This document shows, piece by piece, positions 8,889-17,088 of a stretch of DNA of 64,000 nucleotides. This stretch comes from Frigoribacterium sp. Leaf186. GTDB taxonomy: Bacteria > Actinomycetota > Actinomycetes > Actinomycetales > Microbacteriaceae. Location of the stretch: contig NZ_LMPQ01000012.1 of assembly GCF_001423905.1 (NCBI RefSeq), forward strand, positions 243,398-307,397, read 5' to 3'. The notes under the pieces are model-generated. The model was given only the letters and a program-made list of their open reading frames with translations, ran no database searches and was not told the origin of the DNA. The first letter of the stretch is position 1; every line of letters starts with the position of its first letter. The position numbers and the translations under genes were made by a program.

Positions 8889-8962
8889 CGCGGGGTGGAG
8901 CAGTTCGGTAGCTCGCTGGGCTCATAACCCAGAGGTCGTAGGTTCAAATCCTGCCCCCGCAA
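8889..8962 (+). tRNA. Initiator tRNA-fMet (CAU)
   Basis: A full cloverleaf can be drawn. The acceptor is CGCGGGG/CCCCGCA, the D arm GAGC/GCTC, the anticodon stem CTGGG/CCCAG with loop CTCATAA, and the T stem GTAGG/CCTGC. Two initiator hallmarks are present: the unpaired C1-A72 at the acceptor end and three consecutive G-C pairs at the base of the anticodon stem. The discriminator is A, and the CCA end is not encoded. The gene is a single transcription unit with its own promoter and a terminator nine bases downstream. Confidence 0.96.
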
Positions 8963-8970
8963 CAAGAAAC

Positions 8971-9006
8971 GAGAAAAGCCCCGGTCGAAAGACCGGGGCT
9001 TTTCTC
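8971..9006 (+). terminator. Terminator of the initiator tRNA
   Basis: A perfect 16-bp stem (GAGAAAAGCCCCGGTC and its complement) closes a GAAA tetraloop and has TTTT inside the 3' arm. Because it is symmetrical it could act in both directions. Confidence 0.9.
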
Positions 9007-9083
9007 GTCCCGGGGCCCCGACGCCGGTGGGTCCGGTCGCGGATGCGCGGGGTCGAGGGCACCGACCGTGCCATGGTTGAGGC

Positions 9084-10178
9084 ATGTCGAGACTCCGGGT
9101 GGTCGTCACGCCCGATGCGTTCAAGGGCAGCCTGGGCGCGTCCGCGGTCGCCGACGCGCTCGCCGCCGGGTGGTCACGCTCGCGGCCCGACGACGAGATC
9201 GTCGTGCTGCCGCTCGCCGACGGCGGGGAGGGCACTCTCGACGCCTTCGAGAGGGCCGTGCCCGGAAGCATCCGTCGCGAGGTCGTCGTCGAGGGCCCCG
9301 ACGGCCGAGCCGTCGACGCCCCGTGGCTCACGCTGCCCGACGGCACGGCCGTCGTCGAACTCGCCTCGTCGTGCGGGCTCGGGCTCCTGGCCGCACCCGC
9401 CCCGCACGACGCGCACACCCGAGGGCTGGGGGCGGTCATCCGCGCGGCGGTCGAGTCAGGCGCCGAACGGCTGTTCGTCGGTCTCGGCGGCAGCGGGTCG
9501 ACGGACGGGGGAGCGGGGGCGCTGACGGACCTCGGCGCCGTCATCGTCGACTCGCTCGGCGAACCCGTCGCGGACGGCAACCACGGGCTCACCACGGCCG
9601 TGCGGGTCGATCTGTCGGCGACGGTGCCCGTCCCCCGCGGAGGAGTCACCCTGCTGGCCGACGTGGACAGTCCGTTGCTCGGGCCCCACGGTGCGGCCGC
9701 GGTGTTCGGGCCTCAGAAGGGGGCGTCGGAGGACGACGTGCTGGCGCTCGACCGGGGCCTCGAACGCTTCGCGAGCCTCGTCGACGTGGACCCGACGACA
9801 CCTGGTTCCGGGGCGGCGGGCGGGACGGCGTTCGGCCTGCTCGCGTGGGGTGCCCGACTGGTGCCCGGAGCGGAGACTGTGGCCCGCGCCGTCGGCCTGC
9901 CCGAGGCCCTGGCCACCGCCGACCTCGTCATCACGGGCGAGGGCCGTTTCGACGAGCAGACCGCCGCGGGCAAGACCGTGTCGCTGGTGACGCGGCTCGC
10001 GTCGGCCCACGGCGTTCCGGTGATCCTCGTCGCAGGGCAGGTCGACGCTCCCGTCGACGGTTTCGCCGACGTGGTCTCGACCACGCAGGTGGCCGGTGGC
10101 GTCGACGAGTCGACGACCCGCGCCTCCTTCTGGCTCGAGGAGGCGGCCGCCCTGGTGGCCGAGCGGTGGGCACGATGA
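9084..10178 (+). CDS. Glycerate kinase (GlxK/GK-II family)
   Basis: This 364-residue cytoplasmic enzyme phosphorylates D-glycerate, feeding glyoxylate or serine breakdown into glycolysis. Family features are the N-terminal VVVTPDAFKGSLGA, the Gly-rich GLGGSGSTDGGAGALTDLGA near residue 130, GPQKGAS near 210 and ITGEGRFDEQTAAGKT near 285. CATGGT lies six bases before the ATG with no ribosome binding site, so the mRNA may be leaderless. The stop overlaps the start of the nitrilase-family gene (ATGA), so the two are likely co-transcribed. Confidence 0.92.
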   Translation: MSRLRVVVTPDAFKGSLGASAVADALAAGWSRSRPDDEIVVLPLADGGEGTLDAFERAVPGSIRREVVVEGPDGRAVDAPWLTLPDGTAVVELASSCGLGLLAAPAPHDAHTRGLGAVIRAAVESGAERLFVGLGGSGSTDGGAGALTDLGAVIVDSLGEPVADGNHGLTTAVRVDLSATVPVPRGGVTLLADVDSPLLGPHGAAAVFGPQKGASEDDVLALDRGLERFASLVDVDPTTPGSGAAGGTAFGLLAWGARLVPGAETVARAVGLPEALATADLVITGEGRFDEQTAAGKTVSLVTRLASAHGVPVILVAGQVDAPVDGFADVVSTTQVAGGVDESTTRASFWLEEAAALVAERWAR

Positions 10179-11038
10179 GTGCGGGCGCGGGCGACGTGGT
10201 CGTCGCGGTGGCACAGACGGCGCCGGGTGACGACCCGGCGCGCAACCGACGGACCATCGAGGTCCTCGCCGAGGAGGCCTCCCGCCGCGGGGCACGCGTG
10301 GTGGTCTTCCCCGAGTACTCGTCGTTCTTCTCCGCCGAGCTGGGCCCCGCCTACCTCGAGGCCGCCGAGCCCGTCGACGGGCCGTTCGTGCAGCACCTCC
10401 GTCGCCTGGCCGACCGTCTCGACGTCGTGCTCGTGGCCGGCCTGGTCGCCGTCTCGTCGGACCCGTCGCGGTTCGAGAACCTGCTGGTGGCGGTCGCGCC
10501 CGGTCGAGGGGTCGTGGCGACCTACTCGAAACAGCACCTCTACGACGCGTTCGGAGGGCAGGAGTCCCGCTGGATCGTCCCGGGCCCCCTCGCCGTCGCC
10601 GCGACGTTCGAGTCCGACGGTCTCGTCTTCGGGCTGCAGACCTGTTACGACCTGAGGTTCCCCGAGGTCACCCGCACGCTCGTCGACGCCGGGGCCGACG
10701 TCGTGCTGATGCCGGCCGAGTGGGTGCGCGGGCCCCTCAAGCAGCACCACTGGACGACGCTCGTGACGGCCAGGGCGCTCGAGAACACGATCTACGTCGC
10801 CGCGGCCGACCACGCCCCGCCCGTCGGCGTGGGGTGCAGCACGATCGTCGACCCGACGGGGGTCGCGCTGGCATCGGTCGGAGACGAGGTCGACGCCCTG
10901 GCGCTCGCGCGGGTGTCGGCCGCGCGGATCGCCGACGTGCGCCGGACGAACCCCTCGCTGGCCCTGCGGCGCTACGACGTCGTCCCGCGCCCCCTCGACG
11001 ACGGCACGTCGACCGGGTCGGGGTCAGACCGAGAGTGA
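10175..11038 (+). CDS. Nitrilase-superfamily carbon-nitrogen hydrolase
   Basis: This 287-residue amidohydrolase has the complete Glu-Lys-Cys triad of the family: E in VVFPEYSSFF (about residue 45), K in YSKQHLYDAF (about 117) and C in LQTCYDLRFPE (about 153). The sequence YDLRFPE and the length point to the NIT/omega-amidase-like branch that hydrolyses small amides. The substrate cannot be read from sequence. The start overlaps the glycerate kinase stop. The 3' end overlaps the convergent aminotransferase gene by 15 bases. An omega-amidase beside an aminotransferase would make sense, as such enzymes remove the 2-oxo acid amides that transamination leaves. Confidence 0.88.
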   Translation: MSAGAGDVVVAVAQTAPGDDPARNRRTIEVLAEEASRRGARVVVFPEYSSFFSAELGPAYLEAAEPVDGPFVQHLRRLADRLDVVLVAGLVAVSSDPSRFENLLVAVAPGRGVVATYSKQHLYDAFGGQESRWIVPGPLAVAATFESDGLVFGLQTCYDLRFPEVTRTLVDAGADVVLMPAEWVRGPLKQHHWTTLVTARALENTIYVAAADHAPPVGVGCSTIVDPTGVALASVGDEVDALALARVSAARIADVRRTNPSLALRRYDVVPRPLDDGTSTGSGSDRE

Positions 11039-12223
11039 CGCGAGCTGGGCCGAGGCCCGTTCGAGCACGTCGATGCGCTTGCAGAAGGCGAACCGCACGA
11101 GTGACGACTGCTCGGCGGCGAACACCGGGTGGCAGAACGCACTGATCGGGACGCCGACGACGCCCGCGAGCCCGGGCAGGCGTCGGCACAGGTCGGCCGC
11201 GTCGTCGAAGCCGAGGGGCGCCGCGTCGGCCACCACGAAGTACGAGCCGACGCTCGGCCGGACGGTGAACCCCGCGCGACGCAGCCCGGCCGAGAGCACG
11301 TCGCGCTTGTGGCCGAGAGTCCGGGCGATGCCGTCGAAGTAGGCGTCCGGCAGTCCGAGGCCGACGGCGATCGCGGGTTGGAAGACCGAGCCGTTCACGA
11401 ACGTCAGGTACTGCTTGACCGCGACGACGCGATCGACGAGTTCGGCCGGGCCGGTCAACCAGCCGATCTTCCACCCGGTCGTGTTGAAGGTCTTGCCGCC
11501 CGACGAGATCGAGATCGTGCGGTCGGCCGCGCCGGGCAGGGTGGCGAACGGCACGTGAGCGACCCCGTCGAAGAGCAGGTGCTCGTAGACCTCGTCGGTC
11601 ACGACGAGCGCGTCGTGCTCGATCGCCAGCTCGAGCAGGAGACGCCTGGTCGCGTCGTCGAGGACGCTTCCGGTCGGGTTGTGCGGGTCGTTCAGCACCA
11701 CGAGCCGGGTGCGCGGACCGAAGGCCCGACGCAGCTCGTCGGGGTCGACGCTCGAGTCGGGCCCCCGGAGCGGCACGGTGACGTGCACGCCTCCGGCGAG
11801 CCCGATCAGGGCGCCGTACGCGTCGTAGAAGGGCTCGAGGGTGACCACCTCGTCGCCGCGGTCGACGAAGGCCAGGATCGTCGCCGCCAGGGCCTCGGTC
11901 GCCCCCGCCGTCACCAGGACCTCGCGTCGTGGGTCGAGGTCGATGCCGTAGAACCGTCGCTGGTGGGCGGCGACGGCATCGAGCAGCACGGGCATGCCGC
12001 GCCCGGGCGGGTACTGGTTGAGCCCCGACCGCATCGCCTCGTGGGCGGCGTCGAGGACCTCGTCCGGGCCGTCCTCGTCGGGGAAGCCCTGGCCGAGGTT
12101 GATGCTGTCGGTCGCCGTGGCGAGGGCCGACATCTCGGCGAAGATCGTGGGAGCGAGCCGGCCGTCGTGGTCGAGGAGCATGGCGCCGCTCGCGGCGCGT
12201 TGCCAGGGTGCCTGATGGGTCAT
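11024..12223 (-). CDS. Class I/II pyridoxal-phosphate aminotransferase (DapC/kynurenine aminotransferase-like)
   Basis: This 399-residue fold-type I aminotransferase has GLNQYPPGRG (substrate and cofactor region), NDPHNPTGSVL, the DEVYEHL aspartate-tyrosine pair that contacts PLP, and the Schiff-base lysine in SSGGKTFNTTGWKIGW. These resemble N-succinyldiaminopimelate and glutamine/kynurenine transaminases, and the two cannot be told apart here. The start is the ATG at 12221-12223, because the region upstream is not conserved-looking. It is convergent with, and overlaps by 15 bases, the nitrilase-family gene. Confidence 0.88.
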   Translation of the reverse strand: MTHQAPWQRAASGAMLLDHDGRLAPTIFAEMSALATATDSINLGQGFPDEDGPDEVLDAAHEAMRSGLNQYPPGRGMPVLLDAVAAHQRRFYGIDLDPRREVLVTAGATEALAATILAFVDRGDEVVTLEPFYDAYGALIGLAGGVHVTVPLRGPDSSVDPDELRRAFGPRTRLVVLNDPHNPTGSVLDDATRRLLLELAIEHDALVVTDEVYEHLLFDGVAHVPFATLPGAADRTISISSGGKTFNTTGWKIGWLTGPAELVDRVVAVKQYLTFVNGSVFQPAIAVGLGLPDAYFDGIARTLGHKRDVLSAGLRRAGFTVRPSVGSYFVVADAAPLGFDDAADLCRRLPGLAGVVGVPISAFCHPVFAAEQSSLVRFAFCKRIDVLERASAQLASLSV

Positions 12224-12315
12224 GATCCCGTCACCGTAGCCCTGCGCGACGGATGTCGGGGTCGGCTCGTCCAGGTGCCGCATAAGGCGGGCGCAGTCCG
12301 CTCACAGGCTCGCCG

Positions 12316-12340
12316 TATGATCCGCCCAGCTTGGGCGATC
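12316..12340 (+). promoter_or_regulatory. -10 element and dyad upstream of the HtrA-like gene
   Basis: TATGAT (12316-12321) is followed directly by an imperfect dyad with core CGCCCA-GCT-TGGGCG (12323-12337), flanked by GATC on both sides apart from one extra C. The dyad would cover the transcription start and could be an operator. No -35 box is clear. Confidence 0.4.
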
Positions 12341-12367
12341 AGGCTGTCAGGGCTTGGAAGGAGCACC

Positions 12368-14143
12368 ATGACCGACACCCCCCGCCGCGACGACGGCACC
12401 GACGACGGCGAGCCCCGCGCGTCCGACGGCACCGCCGACGGTTCGCAGGGCGCCCAGGGCGAGCACCGGGTCGCACCGGACGACGCCCAGCCCACGACGC
12501 CGTACCCGGCCGACCAGGGGGTCACGTACGGGGCGCCTCCCCTGCCCGGCAGCACCCCGCAGGCCGGGGCGTTCGCGTCGCGACCCGACGAGTCCGCGCA
12601 GCACCCCCCGCAGGGTCAGCAGCACGACCAAGCGCACCCGCACGACGCGTCGCACCAGCAGCCGGGGTCGCACCAGCAGCCCGGGTCGTACCAGCAGCCG
12701 GGGCCGTACCAGCAGCCCGGCTCGTACCAGCAGCCCGGGTCGTACCAGCAACCCGGCTCGTACCAGCAACCCGGCTCGTACCAGCAGCCCGGGTCGTACC
12801 AGCAACCGGCCTCGTACCAGCAGCCCGGCTCGTACCCGCAGCAGCAGCAGTCGACGAACGACCCGTACGGGCAGAACCCGTCCGGATCGTCGGCGTTCGC
12901 CTACGACACGACGAACTCGTACGCGTCCGCGGGGTGGCAGGCCCCCGCGCCGAAGCCCGCGAAGAACCGACGGGGCCTGGGCGCCGTCGCCGCGGCACTG
13001 CTCGTCGGGGTCCTCGTGGGCGGCGCGGCCGGTGGTGGCGTCGCGGCGGTCCTCTCGCGTGACTCCGGGGTCGGCGTCTCGTCGACGGGTCAGTCGCGCG
13101 ACCTCACGGTGAACGACTACGACGACGCGACGGTCGTGACGGCGGTGGCCGCCAAGGCGACGAAGTCCGTCGTGACCATCAACGTGACGGCGGGGGAGTC
13201 CGGCGGCACGGGTTCCGGCGTCATCCTGAGCGACGACGGCTACATCGTCACCAACACGCACGTGGTCACGCTCGACGGGGCCAGCGCGTCGGGCACCATC
13301 ACCGTGACCCTGAGCGACGGCAGCATCCTGCCGGCCGAGGTCGTCGGCCTCGACCCCACGGTCGACCTCGCCGTCCTGAAGATCGACGCGAGCGGCCTCA
13401 CGCCCATCGACTTCGCCGACTCGTCGAAGCTCAACGTCGGTGACACGGCCGTGGCCATCGGCGCACCGCTCGGGCTGTCGAACACCGTCACCGACGGCAT
13501 CGTGTCGACGCTCAACCGCAGCATCACCGTGCAGTCCTCGGCCGCGCCGAGCGACGGCAGCGACCAGGGCCAGCAGAACGACAACAACGGCCAGGGCCCC
13601 TTCTCGTTCAACAACGGTGACGGCAGCACGCAGAACCAGGCGAGCTCGGTCATCTCGTTGCCGGTGATCCAGACCGACGCCTCGATCAACCCGGGCAACT
13701 CGGGTGGTGCGCTGCTGAACTCGCAGGGCGAGCTGATCGGCCTCAACGTGGCCATCGCGAGCTCGGGTGACTCGTCGGGCAGCATCGGCGTCGGCTTCTC
13801 GGTGCCCTCGAACCTGGTGCAGCGCGTCGCGAAAGAGATCATGGCGAACGGCTCGGCCAGCCACGGGCTCCTCGGCGCCAGCGTCAACGACGCCACGAGC
13901 GACGCGAACGCGAACCGCGTCGGGGCCCTCATCGTGCAACTCAGCTCCGGTGGCGCGGCACAGAACGCCGGCCTCCGACAGGGCGACGTCGTGACCGAGT
14001 TCAACGGCGTGCCGATCAGCGACCGCACCGACCTCACCGCGCAGGTCAGGTTCCTCGCCGGGGGCGCCACGGCCGAGCTGACGTACGTGCGCGACGGGCA
14101 GACCGCCACGACCGACGTGACGCTCGACACGCTCACCAGCTAG
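12368..14143 (+). CDS. Membrane-anchored HtrA/DegP-like serine protease with PDZ domain and hexapeptide-repeat tail
   Basis: This 591-residue protein begins with about 200 disordered cytoplasmic residues. They are rich in Asp and Gln, and residues 95-154 are ten copies of a hexapeptide of the type SYQQPG. One transmembrane helix follows (GLGAVAAALLVGVLVGG, about 203-228). The extracytoplasmic trypsin-like domain has His in TNTHVV (about 297), Asp in DPTVDLAVLKI (about 332) and Ser in NPGNSGGALLN (about 444), interrupted by a Gln/Asn-rich loop near 400. A PDZ domain ends the protein. The start follows GGAAGGAGC. Its role is probably envelope protein quality control, like mycobacterial HtrA/PepD. 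Confidence 0.92.
   Translation: MTDTPRRDDGTDDGEPRASDGTADGSQGAQGEHRVAPDDAQPTTPYPADQGVTYGAPPLPGSTPQAGAFASRPDESAQHPPQGQQHDQAHPHDASHQQPGSHQQPGSYQQPGPYQQPGSYQQPGSYQQPGSYQQPGSYQQPGSYQQPASYQQPGSYPQQQQSTNDPYGQNPSGSSAFAYDTTNSYASAGWQAPAPKPAKNRRGLGAVAAALLVGVLVGGAAGGGVAAVLSRDSGVGVSSTGQSRDLTVNDYDDATVVTAVAAKATKSVVTINVTAGESGGTGSGVILSDDGYIVTNTHVVTLDGASASGTITVTLSDGSILPAEVVGLDPTVDLAVLKIDASGLTPIDFADSSKLNVGDTAVAIGAPLGLSNTVTDGIVSTLNRSITVQSSAAPSDGSDQGQQNDNNGQGPFSFNNGDGSTQNQASSVISLPVIQTDASINPGNSGGALLNSQGELIGLNVAIASSGDSSGSIGVGFSVPSNLVQRVAKEIMANGSASHGLLGASVNDATSDANANRVGALIVQLSSGGAAQNAGLRQGDVVTEFNGVPISDRTDLTAQVRFLAGGATAELTYVRDGQTATTDVTLDTLTS
12650..12829 (+). repeat. Ten tandem 18-bp repeats coding SYQQPG-type hexapeptides
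   Basis: Ten in-frame 18-base units code SHQQPG twice, then SYQQPG or single-residue variants. Codon choices differ between units (ccgggg, cccggg, cccggc), so the array is not very recent, but it could still change in copy number. Confidence 0.9.
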
Positions 14144-14164
14144 GGGAGGTCCCCGGTCGACGAG

Positions 14165-14200
14165 ACGGGGGTCGGGGCGCTCAGGCGTCCCGGCCCCCGT
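14165..14200 (+). terminator. Hairpin terminator after the HtrA-like gene
   Basis: ACGGGGGTCGGG pairs with CCCGGCCCCCGT (one G-T pair) around a 12-base loop, 21 bases after the stop. Confidence 0.7.
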
Positions 14201-14293
14201 TCGCGTGTTGCTAAGCTCGCCACGATCACTGCGGCCGTCCCGCAGCCCCGACCCGCGCCTCCCCGGCGCTCACGAGCCCGAGGAACGCGATCC

Positions 14294-15337
14294 ATGCCAG
14301 CAGGCGACAGCACCCGACCCGGTGTCTCGTACGTCATGCCCGTCCTGAACGAAGAGCACGAGATCCGGGCCGCGGTCGAGAGCCTGCTGGTCCAGGACTA
14401 CGAGGGCCCGTTCGAGGTCATCCTGGCACTCGGCCCGAGCGTCGACCGGACGAACGAGGTCGTCGCCGAGATGTCGGCCGCCGACCCGCGGGTGCGGAGC
14501 ATCCCCAACCCCGTGGGGTCGACCCCCGCCGGGCTCAACGTGGCCATCCGCGCCTCGGTGCACCCGGTCACCGTCCGCGTCGACGCCCACTCGGTGCTGC
14601 CGAGCGACTACACCCGCATCGCGGTCGAGACCCTCGAACGCAGCGGTGCCGACAACGTCGGCGGCATCATGGCCGCGGTCGGCCGCACCCCCTTCGAGAA
14701 GGCCGTCGCCCGCGCCTACGGCAGCCGGGTCGGTCTCGGCGGGACGCCCCACCACGTCGGCGGCGCCGAGGGGCCGACCGACACGGCCTACCTGGGCGTG
14801 TTCCTCCGGCACCGTCTGATCGAGGTCGGCCTGTTCGACGAGGGCGTCAAGCGCGGTCAGGACTGGGAGCTCAACCGTCGGCTCCGGGCCACGGGCGGCA
14901 CGGTGTGGTTCACCCCCCGGCTCGTCGTCACGTACCGTCCGCGTCCGAGCCTGCGAAAGCTGGCACGGCAGTTCGTCGCCACGGGGCTGTGGCGCGGCGA
15001 ACTCGCGAGACGGTTCCCCAAGGCGAACACGCTGCGCTACCTCGTGCCGCCGGCCATGGTGCTGGGCGTCGCCCTCGGCCTCGTCGTCGGCATCGCGGGC
15101 GTGGTGGGTCTCGTGCTCGGCAGCCCGCTCGGCTGGGCGACGCTCGCCCTCGTCGTGCCCGGCGTCTACGTCGTCTTCGTGCTCGCCGCCGCCGTGCTGG
15201 CGGCCCGGGGCGACGACCTCCGCACCCGTGCCTGGTTTCTCGTAGTCTTGCCTTCCATCCACTTCGGGTGGGGCGTCGGCTTCGTGCTCGGCTTCCTCGA
15301 CCTCACGAAGAACATCACCGCCCAGACCGGAAGGTAG
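14294..15337 (+). CDS. GT2 family glycosyltransferase (ExoA-like), membrane-bound
   Basis: This 347-residue protein has an N-terminal GT-A domain (YVMPVLNEEHEIRAAVESLL, then VDAHSVLPSDY as the DxD-type metal site, and KRGQDWELNRRL as the acidic catalytic region). Two or three C-terminal hydrophobic segments follow (near 255-280 and 285-310). The arrangement resembles ExoA-like enzymes that add sugars to a lipid-linked acceptor at the inner membrane face. TAAGCT at 14212-14217 may be its promoter. The next gene starts seven bases after its stop, so this gene heads a four-gene operon with the CDP-alcohol transferase, a second GT2 and the TagF-like enzyme. Confidence 0.88.
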   Translation: MPAGDSTRPGVSYVMPVLNEEHEIRAAVESLLVQDYEGPFEVILALGPSVDRTNEVVAEMSAADPRVRSIPNPVGSTPAGLNVAIRASVHPVTVRVDAHSVLPSDYTRIAVETLERSGADNVGGIMAAVGRTPFEKAVARAYGSRVGLGGTPHHVGGAEGPTDTAYLGVFLRHRLIEVGLFDEGVKRGQDWELNRRLRATGGTVWFTPRLVVTYRPRPSLRKLARQFVATGLWRGELARRFPKANTLRYLVPPAMVLGVALGLVVGIAGVVGLVLGSPLGWATLALVVPGVYVVFVLAAAVLAARGDDLRTRAWFLVVLPSIHFGWGVGFVLGFLDLTKNITAQTGR

Positions 15338-15343
15338 CCGCCG

Positions 15344-16150
15344 ATGACCGCGCTGCCCACGAGACCGAACTCGATCGCCGAGCTGCGACGCGTCGCCCAG
15401 CCACCCGAGGTGCGCAGCCGTGCCAACGCCGAGCACTGGACGGCGTCGCTGTACCTGCGAGACGTCTCTCCGTACCTGACGTGGTGGCTGCTGAAGACGA
15501 GCGTCTCGGCGAACGGCGTGACGGGGCTGATGATCCTGGTCGGCTGGTGCACGGCCCTGTCGCTGCTCGTGCCGGGCATCACCGGCGCCCTGCTCGCCCT
15601 CGTGCTCGGCCAGCTGCAGATGCTCGTCGACTGCTGCGACGGCGAGGTGGCGCGATGGCGCGGCACGAGTTCGCCCGCCGGGGTGTTCCTCGACAAGGTC
15701 GGCCACTACTCGACCGAGGCGCTCATCCCGATCGTGCTCGGCGTCCGTGCCGCGGGCTTCCCGTTCGAGACCCCCGCCGACTTCGCCTGGACGACCGCCG
15801 GCTTCGCCCTGGCCCTCGTCATCGTGCTCAACAAGGCCCTCAACGACATGGTCCACGTCGCGCGCGCGAACGCGGGCCTCGACCGCCTCGAAGACAAGCG
15901 AGGAGGCGCGACGCAACCGAGCGGGCGCCTCCTGTCCCGGCTGCGCAGCGCGGCGAGGTTCGTGCCCTTCCACCGGCTCTACCACTCGGTCGAGCTGACC
16001 ATGCTCGTGTTCGTCGCCGCGATCGTCGGCCTGGTGGTCGGTGGCGTCACGGCCGACCGCGTCCTGCTCCTGGCCCTGCTGCCCCTCTCGGTGCTGGCCC
16101 TGGTCGGCCACTTCGTCGCGATCGTGGCCTCGAAGCGGGTGCGCTCCTGA
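15344..16150 (+). CDS. CDP-alcohol phosphatidyltransferase family membrane enzyme
   Basis: This 268-residue membrane protein carries the family signature at residues 96-121: D96, D99-G100, A103-R104, G113, D117, and H121 where the family normally has its fourth aspartate, the proposed general base. The enzyme would move a phospho-alcohol or phospho-polyol from a CDP donor to an acceptor hydroxyl. Helices predicted near 40-85 and 200-262 flank the site. Its place between two GT2 genes and ahead of a TagF-like gene suggests phosphopolymer synthesis rather than ordinary phospholipid synthesis. The Asp-to-His change may mark a subgroup rather than loss of activity. Confidence 0.85.
   Translation: MTALPTRPNSIAELRRVAQPPEVRSRANAEHWTASLYLRDVSPYLTWWLLKTSVSANGVTGLMILVGWCTALSLLVPGITGALLALVLGQLQMLVDCCDGEVARWRGTSSPAGVFLDKVGHYSTEALIPIVLGVRAAGFPFETPADFAWTTAGFALALVIVLNKALNDMVHVARANAGLDRLEDKRGGATQPSGRLLSRLRSAARFVPFHRLYHSVELTMLVFVAAIVGLVVGGVTADRVLLLALLPLSVLALVGHFVAIVASKRVRS
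15902..15932 (+). repeat. Inverted pair of the GGAGGCGC/GCGCCTCC element inside a gene
   Basis: GGAGGCGC (15902-15909) and GCGCCTCC (15925-15932) face each other across 15 bases, within the CDP-alcohol phosphatidyltransferase gene. Confidence 0.6.
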
Positions 16151-16158
16151 GCGGGGGC

Positions 16159-17034
16159 GTGCCCCGCGTCGGCGTCGTGAGCCTGACGCAGGGGCGTCGG
16201 CCCGACGACCTGCGTCGCGGGCTGGCGTCGTTGCTCGCCCAGCGCGACGTCGAGCTGGACGTCGTGTGCGTCGTCAACGGGCGCGACGAGGCGACCCCAC
16301 CCGTCGAGGTGCCGGCCGGGGTCCGTCTGCTCGAGCTCGACGAGAACGTGGGCATCCCCGCCGGTCGCAACCGCGGGGCCGAGGCGGTGTCGGGCGACTG
16401 GGTGTTCTTCCTCGACGACGACGCCCGCCTGCCGTCGGAGCGTTTCGTGGCCGACGCCGTCGCCCTGCTGCGGGCGCGGCCCGAGATCGGGCTGCTGCAG
16501 CCGCGCGTCGTGGACCCCGACGGCGCCGTCAACCCTCGTCGATGGACGCCCCGGCTCCGCAAGGGAGACCCCAGTCGGTCGAGCGACGTGTTCTCGGTCT
16601 GGGAGGGTGCGACGCTCTTGCCCCGCGACGTCTTCGTCGCCTGCGGCGGATGGGGCGAACCGTACTTCTACGCGCACGAGGGCATCGAGCTCGCCTGGCG
16701 GGTCTGGGCCCAGGGGCGACGCACCTGGTACGAGGGCTCGCTCGTCGCGAACCACCCGGCGATCGACCCGGCCCGGCACGCCGACTACTACCGTCTCAAC
16801 GCGCGCAACCGCGTCTGGCTGGCGAAGCGCAACCTGCCCTGGCCGCTGGTGCCCGTCTACGTCGGCTCGTGGACGGCCGTGCAGCTGCTCCGCTGGGCTC
16901 GGACCCCGGGGCGCCTGCGTCCGTGGTTCGGGGGGTGGCTCGAGGGCTGGCGCGAGGCGCCGGGGGGCCGACGGTCCATCGGTTGGCTGACGGTCCTGCG
17001 GATGTCCAGGGCCGGCCGACCTCCGGTCCTCTAG
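16159..17034 (+). CDS. GT2 family glycosyltransferase (rhamnosyl/galactosyl-type)
   Basis: This soluble protein of about 291 residues has VGVVSLTQGRRPDDLRRGL at the N-terminus, LDENVGIPAGRNRGAEA, the DxD-type metal site in FFLDDDARLP, and WGEPYFYAHEGIELAWR as the catalytic-base region. These are typical of rhamnosyl- and galactosyltransferases. The start is uncertain: GTG at 16159 is the first standard codon, but a CTG overlapping the upstream stop (CTGA) is also in frame. It probably acts with its neighbours on a cell-envelope glycan or phosphopolymer. Confidence 0.85.
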   Translation: MPRVGVVSLTQGRRPDDLRRGLASLLAQRDVELDVVCVVNGRDEATPPVEVPAGVRLLELDENVGIPAGRNRGAEAVSGDWVFFLDDDARLPSERFVADAVALLRARPEIGLLQPRVVDPDGAVNPRRWTPRLRKGDPSRSSDVFSVWEGATLLPRDVFVACGGWGEPYFYAHEGIELAWRVWAQGRRTWYEGSLVANHPAIDPARHADYYRLNARNRVWLAKRNLPWPLVPVYVGSWTAVQLLRWARTPGRLRPWFGGWLEGWREAPGGRRSIGWLTVLRMSRAGRPPVL

Positions 17035-17088
17035 GCTTTCCGGGGTCCGGTGCCCATCAGGGCGGCGGACCCGATCCGAGGAGTCCGC

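Noticed and set aside
12650-12829. CRISPR-like array
   Set aside because: There are no spacers: the 18-base units are adjacent, in frame, and code a peptide repeat.
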